From: UBA1952 sp965246785
Lineage (GTDB): Bacteria > Bacteroidota > Bacteroidia > Chitinophagales > Chitinophagaceae
DNA length: 64,000 bases
Assembly: GCA_965246785.1 (NCBI GenBank)
Contig: CBDFFM010000032.1
Coordinates: 1 to 64,000, forward strand
Direction: 5' to 3'
Made by a program: the position numbers and the translations under genes. Position 1 is the first letter of the stretch; every line of letters starts with the position of its first letter. Positions 8,203 to 15,492 of the stretch are shown here, piece by piece. The notes under the pieces were generated by a model. The model was not told the origin of the DNA, did not search any database, and was given only the letters and a program-made list of their open reading frames with translations.

Positions 8203-8925
8203 CTACTCAAGGGCCATACGTACCTCCATCAGCAGCACTTCGGCACCATCAGAGTCCGCAATGATGTGTAGCACCTCCGTATCTGTTATGCCGAGGCCGT
8301 CCCGCGCGTGCAGTGCTTCTCCGTTAATGCTTACATCACCGCTCAGCACAAACGCATAAACACCATTGCCGGCCTTTTTCAAAGGATACTCAGTAGAAAA
8401 GCCCTTATCAAAGCGCCCAAGATGAAACCAGGCATCCTGATGAATCCACACGCCCTCATCATCCGCATCGGGCGATAAAATCTGCCGCAGCGTATTGTGG
8501 GTAGCCCTTTCTTCCAGCGTTATCTGGTCGTAGCGCGGCGCAACGTTTCGTTCCTTCGGAATAATCCAGATTTGAAGAAACTTCACCGGTTTATCTGCGT
8601 TCTTGTTGTACTCAGAATGGCGGATGCCCGTGCCGGCGCTCATCACCTGAACATCGCCGGCCCTGATGACGGTTGTATTGCCCATAGAATCCTTGTGCTC
8701 CAGCTCGCCCTCCAGCGGTATGGAGATGATTTCCATATTGTCGTGCGGGTGCGCGCCAAAGCCGCCGCCTGGGCCCACGATGTCGTCATTGAGAACGCGC
8801 AATGCGCCAAAGTGGACACGCTCCGGGTTGTGATAGCTGCCAAAGGAAAAGGAGTGCCGGCTCTTCAGCCAGCCGAAGTCGGCAAGGCCCCGCGTGTCGG
8901 CGCGGTGCAGGATGGTGTTTACCAT
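8203..8925 (-). CDS. Pirin family protein (YhaK-like bicupin)
   Basis: This 240-aa protein matches the small pirin/YhaK type along its full length. It opens with HRADTRGLADFGWLKSRHSF and has the metal-site segment GFGAHPHDNMEI with His59 and His61, followed by the HSEYN segment that supplies the remaining His and Glu ligands. Pirins are bicupins that bind iron or another metal. Some act as quercetin 2,3-dioxygenase or as redox sensors, but the substrate cannot be told from sequence. The gene is alone on the minus strand, divergent from the hydrolase operon at 9065 across a 139-bp gap. The ATG at 8925 starts the conserved N-terminus. Confidence 0.9.
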   Translation of the reverse strand: MVNTILHRADTRGLADFGWLKSRHSFSFGSYHNPERVHFGALRVLNDDIVGPGGGFGAHPHDNMEIISIPLEGELEHKDSMGNTTVIRAGDVQVMSAGTGIRHSEYNKNADKPVKFLQIWIIPKERNVAPRYDQITLEERATHNTLRQILSPDADDEGVWIHQDAWFHLGRFDKGFSTEYPLKKAGNGVYAFVLSGDVSINGEALHARDGLGITDTEVLHIIADSDGAEVLLMEVRMALE

Positions 8926-9007
8926 TTTGAAAGTTTATTATAGTGGTGCAAATGCTTTGCCGACAAGCCAGTGTGGCAGCTATGGGCCTATTGATGTCAG
9001 AAAGGGA

Positions 9008-9038
9008 TTTGTTTTGCATCATCTCATTTTTATCTTCA
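9008..9038 (+). promoter_or_regulatory. Probable promoter of the hydrolase operon
   Basis: TTTG at 9008-9011 and TATCTTCA at 9031-9038 are 19 nt apart. The first element is exact, and the second matches TAnnTTTG at six of eight positions. The start codon at 9065 lies about 20 nt beyond the expected transcription start. Confidence 0.4.
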
Positions 9039-9064
9039 CCCTCATTTTAATTCAATAACCCGCG

Positions 9065-10066
9065 ATGTTTCAGAGCTATCCTTTCACCGCCCGCGACGGC
9101 TTTGCCTGCAACCTGCAACGGGCAGAGGGTTGGCAAGGCGCCACCAAAGGCCCGGTGCTGCTGGTACACGGCGCAGGGGTGCGCGGCAATATCTTTAATC
9201 CGCCCAACGATAAAAACCTCGTGCAGGTGCTGCGCGAGGAAGGCTACGACGTGTGGCTGGAAAACTGGCGCGGCTCCATAGAGTGCCCGCCGAACGAGTG
9301 GGATATAGACATAGTAGCGGATAATGACCACCCGGCCGCGGTGGAGGAAGTCTGCCGGCTGACAGGTGCCCAGACCATCAAAGCCATCATCCATTGCCAA
9401 GGCTCCACCTCCTTCGCGCTTTCCGCCATTAAAGGCCTCGTGCCGCAGGTGGATACCATTGTGAGCAATGCCGTATCCATGCACCCGGTGGTGCCGGGCT
9501 GGTCGGCGTTCAAGCTCAAAGCCTTTGTGCCCATGCTCGGCCCGCTGACGCATTACCTGAATCCGCATTGGGGAGATGAAGCGCCGAATCTTTTTGCGAA
9601 AGTATTGCGCGGCATGGTTAAGCTGACGCATCATGAGGATGACACGACGGTAGCCAAGATGGTGAGCTTTACCTACGGCGCAGGCTTCGCGGCGCTCTGG
9701 GAATTGAGCAACCTGAGCGGCGAGACGAAGGAATGGATACGGAATGAATTCGGCGCGGTGCCGCTCACGTTTTTCCGCCACATCCGCGAATGCGTGAAGG
9801 CCGGCGCGCTGACCAGCAAAGACGGCCGCACCAACTACATGGCCTCGCCGCCAAAGACCGATGCCCGCTTCATCTTTACAGCCGGCAAGCGCAACAAATG
9901 CTTCCGCCACGAAAGCCAGCAGCATAGCTTCCGGTTTATGGATGCGCTGCGACCTAATCATCACAAGCTGTATGAATGGGATGACTACAGCCACTTGGAT
10001 ATTTTTCTGGGAAAGGATGCGCATAAGGATATTTTTCCTACGATGCTGCGCGAATTGAATGCGTGA
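9065..10066 (+). CDS. Alpha/beta hydrolase with a cysteine nucleophile
   Basis: The 333-aa cytoplasmic protein has an alpha/beta-hydrolase opening with the oxyanion segment LLVHGAG (32-38). The nucleophile elbow is IHCQGSTSF. Aligned to G-x-S-x-G this places Cys111 where serine normally sits. A late WDDYSHLDIF segment probably supplies the acid and the catalytic His. Related hydrolases occur fused to or next to cholesterol-oxidase-like GMC enzymes, and here a GMC gene lies two genes downstream on the same strand. It may hydrolyse an ester or lactone made by that oxidase; the substrate is unknown. There is no signal peptide. The ATG at 9065 follows a plausible promoter, and the metallophosphoesterase gene follows after 84 nt. 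Confidence 0.8.
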   Translation: MFQSYPFTARDGFACNLQRAEGWQGATKGPVLLVHGAGVRGNIFNPPNDKNLVQVLREEGYDVWLENWRGSIECPPNEWDIDIVADNDHPAAVEEVCRLTGAQTIKAIIHCQGSTSFALSAIKGLVPQVDTIVSNAVSMHPVVPGWSAFKLKAFVPMLGPLTHYLNPHWGDEAPNLFAKVLRGMVKLTHHEDDTTVAKMVSFTYGAGFAALWELSNLSGETKEWIRNEFGAVPLTFFRHIRECVKAGALTSKDGRTNYMASPPKTDARFIFTAGKRNKCFRHESQQHSFRFMDALRPNHHKLYEWDDYSHLDIFLGKDAHKDIFPTMLRELNA

Positions 10067-10117
10067 GCACGAGGATACGAATTATGAGTTATGAATTATG
10101 AGTTGCGGAGAAAATAC

Positions 10118-10138
10118 TCTTCCCTCTTCCCTCTTCCC
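10118..10138 (+). repeat. Three copies of a 7-bp repeat (TCTTCCC) before a start codon
   Basis: Three perfect TCTTCCC units end 12 nt before the ATG at 10151. Just upstream (10081-10104) there is also a direct repeat of ATTATGAGTT. The pyrimidine tract sits in the spacer between the hydrolase and metallophosphoesterase genes and lies in the ribosome-binding region. Confidence 0.7.
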
Positions 10139-10150
10139 TACATCACCACC

Positions 10151-11941
10151 ATGAAAAAAGAAACCTACGTCCAGCCGACGATGACCAACTGGTATGAGCC
10201 GCGGATGCTGCTCAACATCGCCCTGAAGGCTATGATATCCGGCACCTTTGGCAACTACGCCGACCGCCGCGAGATACAGGCGGCGCTGGACAATAATCTG
10301 GATGAGGGCGAGATGGATAAGCTGCGCGAAGCTTATTGCAGCGAAGACGAAATCTGGATAGACGTGGTAAACGATACCGGCGACGGCTTCAACTCCACCT
10401 TCGCAATTGCGAAATGTGTTGCGAAGAAAGGCTTGACGCTAAAGCTGAAGGGTAAGGACGGCGCAGAGACGGTCTTCACCACGCCGCGCCCCAAAATCCT
10501 CATCTTCGGCGGCGATGAAGTCTATCCCTTCCCGACGACAGAAGCCTACACTAATAAGTTCAAAGTCCCCTTCGGCGCAGCCGCCGAAGACCGCAGCGAG
10601 GCAGATGCAAACAATGACCGTCCGCACCTGTACGCCATTCCCGGCAACCATGACTGGTACGATGGCCTCGGTAACTTCATCAAGCTCTTCTGCCAGCAGC
10701 GCTGGATAGGCATCTGGAGCACGAAGCAGCACCGTTCCTACTTCGCGCTGCCGCTGCCGAACAACTACTGGATATGGGCCACTGACATCCAGCTCAATTC
10801 TGACATTGATACGCCGCAGCTTGCCTATTTCCGCTCCATTGCGAACGATAAGATGCAGCCCGGCGATAAGATTATCCTTATCACCGCCGAGCCGGCCTGG
10901 GTGTATGCGCAGCTCCTCAAAGGCGACCGCTCCTTCACGAAGCTGAAGTTTTTCGTGGACAATTACATCCGCAACAGCGACGGGCGACACCAGAATTCCT
11001 TTAAGCTGGCCGCCACCCTCACCGGCGACCTGCACCATTATTCCCGCTATCAGAAAAAGGGCGATGATAATGGCCACCAATACCTGACCGCTGGCGGCGG
11101 CGGGGCCTTCCTGCACGAGACGCACAATCTGCCCGGTTGTCTGATGGCGGTAGATACCGGCGACGTCCACCTTCAAAACCGCTTCCCTGAAAAGGAGGAA
11201 AGCAAGGGCCTGATGTGGCGGAATTTCGCCTTTCCTTGGAAGAACAAGCTCTTCACCGCCCTGCTTATCGGCATCTACCTCATCTTCTTCGCCATCCTGC
11301 GCAATGCTGCTTATGATTACCTGCAAATGATGCGTGATAATGTGGATTCGCTGTCCAACTTTTTCGCACACACCGGCCTCATGCTTGTGCATAGTCCCGG
11401 CGTGCTCCTGCTTACCCTTGCGCTCCTCTTCGGCTTCTATTCCTTTACCGATACGAAGGTGATGACCCGGTGGAGCAAGCTCATCGGCTCGCTGCACGGC
11501 ATCGGCCAGGTGCAGCTCATTTACATCGCTATGTACTTCATCGGCGCGTATCCGCTGTGCGGGAGCTGCCCGCACATGCAGCTGTGGGAGCGGATACTCT
11601 GGGTGGCCGGCATTTGTATCGCGGGCGGCATTATGGCGGCCTTCCTCTTCGGCACTTACCTCTTTATCAGCAATCGCTTCTTTGGAATGCACATGAACGA
11701 GGCTTCGTCCTCATTCGCGTCCGAAGACTACAAGAATTTTCTCCGCCTGCACGTGCATAAAGACGGCGTCACCATTTACCCAATCGGCATCCGCAAAGTG
11801 CCGCGCAAGTGGACGACCGTTCCGCCCAAAGCCAGCCCGCTCATTCCCGCCGACGAGCGCTATCACTTTACCGGCGATGAAGAGCCGGAAACAGTCCTTA
11901 TTGAACCACCCATTCAAATCCTCAATGCACAACTATCATGA
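10151..11941 (+). CDS. Membrane-anchored calcineurin-like metallophosphoesterase
   Basis: From the ATG at 10151 the protein has 596 residues; an in-frame ATG at 10091 would add a repeat-encoded stretch and is less likely. The N-terminal half carries phosphoesterase motifs: FGGDEVYPFP, the metal-binding AIPGNHDWYDG and a late LTGDLHHYSRY. The middle and C-terminal part has four or five hydrophobic segments (for example LFTALLIGIYLIFFAIL and GVLLLTLALLFGFYSF), followed by a soluble tail. It should be a metal-dependent phosphatase or phosphodiesterase held in the inner membrane. The substrate is not evident. It lies between the hydrolase and the GMC oxidoreductase and overlaps the latter by ATGA, so the three are an operon. 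Confidence 0.8.
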   Translation: MKKETYVQPTMTNWYEPRMLLNIALKAMISGTFGNYADRREIQAALDNNLDEGEMDKLREAYCSEDEIWIDVVNDTGDGFNSTFAIAKCVAKKGLTLKLKGKDGAETVFTTPRPKILIFGGDEVYPFPTTEAYTNKFKVPFGAAAEDRSEADANNDRPHLYAIPGNHDWYDGLGNFIKLFCQQRWIGIWSTKQHRSYFALPLPNNYWIWATDIQLNSDIDTPQLAYFRSIANDKMQPGDKIILITAEPAWVYAQLLKGDRSFTKLKFFVDNYIRNSDGRHQNSFKLAATLTGDLHHYSRYQKKGDDNGHQYLTAGGGGAFLHETHNLPGCLMAVDTGDVHLQNRFPEKEESKGLMWRNFAFPWKNKLFTALLIGIYLIFFAILRNAAYDYLQMMRDNVDSLSNFFAHTGLMLVHSPGVLLLTLALLFGFYSFTDTKVMTRWSKLIGSLHGIGQVQLIYIAMYFIGAYPLCGSCPHMQLWERILWVAGICIAGGIMAAFLFGTYLFISNRFFGMHMNEASSSFASEDYKNFLRLHVHKDGVTIYPIGIRKVPRKWTTVPPKASPLIPADERYHFTGDEEPETVLIEPPIQILNAQLS

Positions 11942-14277
11942 GAAAACTCTCCCGCCCCATTGACCAGCTAAAGCCTGAATACGACGCTGTCATCGTCGGC
12001 TCCGGCTATGGTGGTTCCATCGCCGCAATGCGCTTTGCCCGCGCGGGCCTTTCTGTTTGTCTTTTGGAAAGAGGCAAGGAGTTTCAGCCCGGCGATTACC
12101 CTTCCACACTCTCAGAGGCCATGAAGGAAATGCAGATTGATGCCGACAACCGCGAGGCGAAGAAGAATGGCCTCTACAACTTCCATGTGAGCGAAGACAT
12201 CTCCGTCTTCCATGGCTGCGGCCTCGGCGGTACATCGCTGGTAAATGCCAACGTATCCATCAAGCCGGAGCCGCGCGTTTTTGAAAGCACGCATTGGCCA
12301 AACGCAATCCGGGAGAATATGTCTTCGCTGGAAGAAGGCTACGCAAAGGCCTGGCATGTGCTCAAGCCCCGCCAGTATCCCGCCGGCACGCCGGACTATC
12401 CTGAACTGAAGAAGGCCGCCGCCATGCGCAAAAGCGCGGAGAAGATGGGCGAGCCGTGGCGCTACGTGGACATCAACGTAGCCTTTGAAGACGGCCCTAA
12501 TAATGTGGGCTACGAGCAGAAGCACTGCATCAACTGCGGCGACTGCGTGACGGGCTGCAACCACCACGCGAAGAGCACCCTCATCATGAATTATCTACCC
12601 GACGCGGTGGCGCACGGCGCGGAAATCTTCTGCAACTGCGCCGTCAGCCACGTAGAGCGCTCCGGCGACGGCTGGCTGGTATTCTTTGAAGTTTTTGGGA
12701 CGGACAGGGCGAAGTTTGATGCGCCGCCGATGTTCGTGCGGGCAAAGAAGCTGTGCGTCCTCTCCGGCGGCGCGCTGGGCAGCACCAAGATGCTCCTGCA
12801 CTCGCGGGATAAAGGCTTGTCAGTTTCGCCGATGATTGGTAAGCGCTTCACCGGCAATGGCGACATGCTGGGCTTCGCCTACAACTGTGATGAAGAGATT
12901 AAGGGCATGGGCCTTGGCGACCATTGGAATAATCCCGACCTCGGCCCCGTAGGCCCCTGCATCACGAGCATCATAGACATGCGCAACAAGCACAACCTTA
13001 GCGACGGGATGACCTTTGAGGAAGGCTCCATTCCCGGCCCACTCGTCGGCGCGATTAATACAAGCCTGCTCGGCCTGTCGGGCCTTTCCGGCAAAGACAC
13101 CGACAGCGGCGCTTGGGACAACCTTCAGGAAAAAGGTCGCGAAATGCTCAGCCTCATACGCGGGCCTTACAAGGGCGCAACCAACAATACGCAGACTTTC
13201 CTTATCATGGCAAACGACGACGGCGAGGGCGAGATGAGCCTCAATGAGCGCGGCCACTTAGACATCAGTTGGGACAGGGTGGGGGAGCAGCCTATCTTTC
13301 AAAAAGCCAGCGACGCGATGGAAGCAGCAACAACGGCGCTCGGCGGCACCTACCTTCCGAATACGACCTGGAACAAGATGATGGGCTACAAGCTCATCAC
13401 CGTCCACCCGCTGGGCGGCTGCTGCATGGGCGATGACGCAGCCTCCGGCGTTGCCGACCACAAGGGCAACGTCTTTTCCGGTGCCGACGGCGCTACGCAT
13501 CCCGGCCTGTATGTGCTGGATGGCTCGCTGCTGCCTGCGCCTGTTGGCACCAATCCATTGTACACCATCTCGGCGATGGCGGAGCGAGCCTGCAAGCTGA
13601 TTGTTGAAGGCCTGGGCGCTTCTGCAAATGAGACTTACAACCGCATTCAATTGCCCGAAGTCGGCTACTTCCCGGCGGTGCAGTTTACGGAGACGATGAA
13701 GGGCTTTTTCACAAAAGGCGAGGGCGAAGACTTCCAGCGCGGCTATGATGCCGGCAAGGCTGCCGGCTCGCCTTTCCTGTTCACCCTTACAATTAAAACC
13801 GGCGACATCAACGGCTTCCGCAAAGACGAGACGCACGCCGGGACGATTGCCGGAACAGTCATTGCGCCATCGCTCTCCGACAAGCCGCTGATGGTGAGCA
13901 ACGGCGTCTTTAATCTCTTTCAAAAGACGGCGGAAGACCCAACCAAGCTGCGCATGAAGTACCGGATGAAGCTGACAACCCAGGACGGCGCCACCTACTT
14001 CTTTGACGGCTACAAAAAGGTGGAGAACGACCGCGGCTTTGACCTCTGGAGCGATACCTCCACTCTTTACATTACCGTCTATGAAGGCCCGGATGAAAGC
14101 GGCGCGGTGGTGGGCAAAGGGATGCTGAAAATAGCCCCGACCGACTTTGCCGTGCAGATGACGACGATGAAGGCGGTGGATACGGAAGGCAAGCTGGAAA
14201 GCCTGATGGCGATTAAGGACTTCTCGGTAGTGTTCAGCGAAAATGTGATTAATACCTACATCAGGCGGCTGCTGTAG
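11938..14277 (+). CDS. GMC oxidoreductase, cholesterol-oxidase-like, with four-cysteine motif
   Basis: This 779-aa flavoprotein has the FAD-binding GSGYGG at 21-26 within VIVGSGYGGSIAAMRFARAG. It also has the GMC active-site region HPLGGCCMGDD and the late LYVLDGSLLPAPVGTNPLYT. Residues 197-207 read CINCGDCVTGC, a CxxCxxCxxxC spacing like a ferredoxin [4Fe-4S] site. I know this motif from the cholesterol-oxidase-like branch of the family, but its cofactor is not certain. The last 190 residues form an extra all-beta-looking domain (GTIAGTVIAP...YRMKLTTQDG...). It would oxidise an alcohol, possibly a sterol or hopanoid-like lipid, using FAD. The ATG overlaps the previous stop by 4 nt. Its 3' end overlaps the convergent glycosyltransferase by 17 nt. 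Confidence 0.88.
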   Translation: MRKLSRPIDQLKPEYDAVIVGSGYGGSIAAMRFARAGLSVCLLERGKEFQPGDYPSTLSEAMKEMQIDADNREAKKNGLYNFHVSEDISVFHGCGLGGTSLVNANVSIKPEPRVFESTHWPNAIRENMSSLEEGYAKAWHVLKPRQYPAGTPDYPELKKAAAMRKSAEKMGEPWRYVDINVAFEDGPNNVGYEQKHCINCGDCVTGCNHHAKSTLIMNYLPDAVAHGAEIFCNCAVSHVERSGDGWLVFFEVFGTDRAKFDAPPMFVRAKKLCVLSGGALGSTKMLLHSRDKGLSVSPMIGKRFTGNGDMLGFAYNCDEEIKGMGLGDHWNNPDLGPVGPCITSIIDMRNKHNLSDGMTFEEGSIPGPLVGAINTSLLGLSGLSGKDTDSGAWDNLQEKGREMLSLIRGPYKGATNNTQTFLIMANDDGEGEMSLNERGHLDISWDRVGEQPIFQKASDAMEAATTALGGTYLPNTTWNKMMGYKLITVHPLGGCCMGDDAASGVADHKGNVFSGADGATHPGLYVLDGSLLPAPVGTNPLYTISAMAERACKLIVEGLGASANETYNRIQLPEVGYFPAVQFTETMKGFFTKGEGEDFQRGYDAGKAAGSPFLFTLTIKTGDINGFRKDETHAGTIAGTVIAPSLSDKPLMVSNGVFNLFQKTAEDPTKLRMKYRMKLTTQDGATYFFDGYKKVENDRGFDLWSDTSTLYITVYEGPDESGAVVGKGMLKIAPTDFAVQMTTMKAVDTEGKLESLMAIKDFSVVFSENVINTYIRRLL

Positions 14278-15397
14278 GTGCTTCCATAAGCTCCAGCAGC
14301 AATTCATTAATAGCAGCTACCATTTGCTCCTTAGAATAAGTACTCAAGGCCGCCTCACGGGCGGCTTTGATTTTTTCTGTTACGCCTGCGCCATCGCGGA
14401 CAGCAGCAAGCTGTCGGCAGAATGCATCTACATCCTCCTTCGGAAACAGCCAGCCAAACTTCCCTTCGCCCAGAATCTCCCGGGTACCGTCCTTATCTGT
14501 GCCTACCACCGGCACACCCGCCGCCATAGCCTCCACCGTCACCATCCCAAAAGTTTCGCCGTGCGAGGGCATGGCGAAGAAGTCTATGGCCCGATAAAAC
14601 AGCATCACTTCGTCATTGTGCGGGCGCAGATGCACGCGGGATTCCAGCCCTTTATCCTGGATAAGCTGCTGCAATTGGCGCGTAAAGGCATCACCGCCTT
14701 CATCCAGCGTGGCATTGCCCATCAGCAGGACATGCGTATTGGTAGGCAGCTCAGGCAGAGCGCGCACCACCAGGTCTTGGCCCTTCTTAGGGTCAAGCCG
14801 CCCCAGCGTGCCTATGATGTATGCGTCCTGCGGCAGGTTCAGCGCAACCCTCGCCTCCGCCCTCGTGAACGAAGCATTCAGGAAAGGCTCCGGCTCAATG
14901 CCGAAGGGAATGACCTCAATCTTCTCCTCCGGCACCCGCGTCAGGCGGAGCGTCTCTTCCTTCAGGTATTGCAGCGGCGCTATCCAGACGTCCAGCATGA
15001 CGTAGCGCAGTGTATGAATTAGCCCACGCTTGCGGACGCCCACCTGCATGTGCTGCTGATAAATGAGCGCCATGTCATCGTCATAGAAGCGCTTGTAAAG
15101 CGAGGCCACTTGCACATCCCGACGGTAAGGGAGCAGCAGCACTTTGATTTTATAGCGCAGCACCCAGGCATGTACCGCACGAAGCTGCCCGCCTTTGCCC
15201 GCAAGCCCTTCGTCCCGTATCGCATTCACTGAGCTTACAGAATCTCCGGCCTTTTCCTGAATGGGTGTGCCTCCCGCCGTTAGTAGATGCACCTTCCAGC
15301 CCTCATCGCGCAGCCAGCGGGCCAGCCGGAGCGTATTCAGCTCCAGCCCGCCCCAGCCGGGGGATGTGCAGATGATGCCGAGGATGCGGTGAGGCAT
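14261..15397 (-). CDS. Glycosyltransferase, GT4 family (GT-B fold)
   Basis: The 378-aa cytoplasmic enzyme has a two-domain GT-B layout. The N-terminal part (ICTSPGWGGLELNTLRLARWL) has the glycine-rich acceptor-side loop. The C-terminal part has LGRLDPKKGQDLVVRAL and the E-x7-E sugar-nucleotide motif (PSHGETFGMVTVEAMAAGVPVV). It should move a sugar from a nucleotide donor to a lipid or polysaccharide acceptor, probably in envelope or exopolysaccharide synthesis. There is no other sugar gene beside it to narrow the substrate. It is convergent with the GMC gene, and the reading frames overlap by 17 nt. Upstream of the ATG at 15397 lies an intergenic repeat cluster shared with the DPP III-like gene. 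Confidence 0.9.
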   Translation of the reverse strand: MPHRILGIICTSPGWGGLELNTLRLARWLRDEGWKVHLLTAGGTPIQEKAGDSVSSVNAIRDEGLAGKGGQLRAVHAWVLRYKIKVLLLPYRRDVQVASLYKRFYDDDMALIYQQHMQVGVRKRGLIHTLRYVMLDVWIAPLQYLKEETLRLTRVPEEKIEVIPFGIEPEPFLNASFTRAEARVALNLPQDAYIIGTLGRLDPKKGQDLVVRALPELPTNTHVLLMGNATLDEGGDAFTRQLQQLIQDKGLESRVHLRPHNDEVMLFYRAIDFFAMPSHGETFGMVTVEAMAAGVPVVGTDKDGTREILGEGKFGWLFPKEDVDAFCRQLAAVRDGAGVTEKIKAAREAALSTYSKEQMVAAINELLLELMEAPTAAA

Positions 15398-15409
15398 TTT
15401 GACGTTGTT

Positions 15410-15486
15410 ACGTTGATAGGTTGAGACGTTGAGACGTTGATAGGTTGATTGACACCCGACTTGTCAATGTGTCAACCTATCAACGT
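15410..15486. repeat. Direct and inverted repeats of a 15-bp unit
   Basis: ACGTTGATAGGTTGA occurs directly at 15410-15424 and 15434-15448, and as a perfect inverted copy (TCAACCTATCAACGT) at 15472-15486. An inner pair, TTGACA (15449-15454) and TGTCAA (15462-15467), extends the hairpin. It fills the whole gap between the glycosyltransferase start and the end of the peptidase gene, both on the minus strand. It may act as a terminator or be a member of a dispersed intergenic repeat family. Confidence 0.75.
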
Positions 15487-15492
15487 TTCGAC

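Noticed and set aside
9047..10024. 325-codon open frame on the minus strand opposite the hydrolase
   Set aside because: Long antisense frames are common in this GC-rich genome. The plus strand has clear hydrolase motifs and a promoter.
10439..11692. 417-codon open frame on the minus strand opposite the phosphoesterase
   Set aside because: The composition is shadow-like (Glu, Gly, His runs) without domains; the plus strand holds metallophosphoesterase motifs.
13258..14307. 349-codon open frame on the minus strand opposite the GMC gene
   Set aside because: It conflicts with the conserved end of the GMC enzyme and has no recognisable domain.
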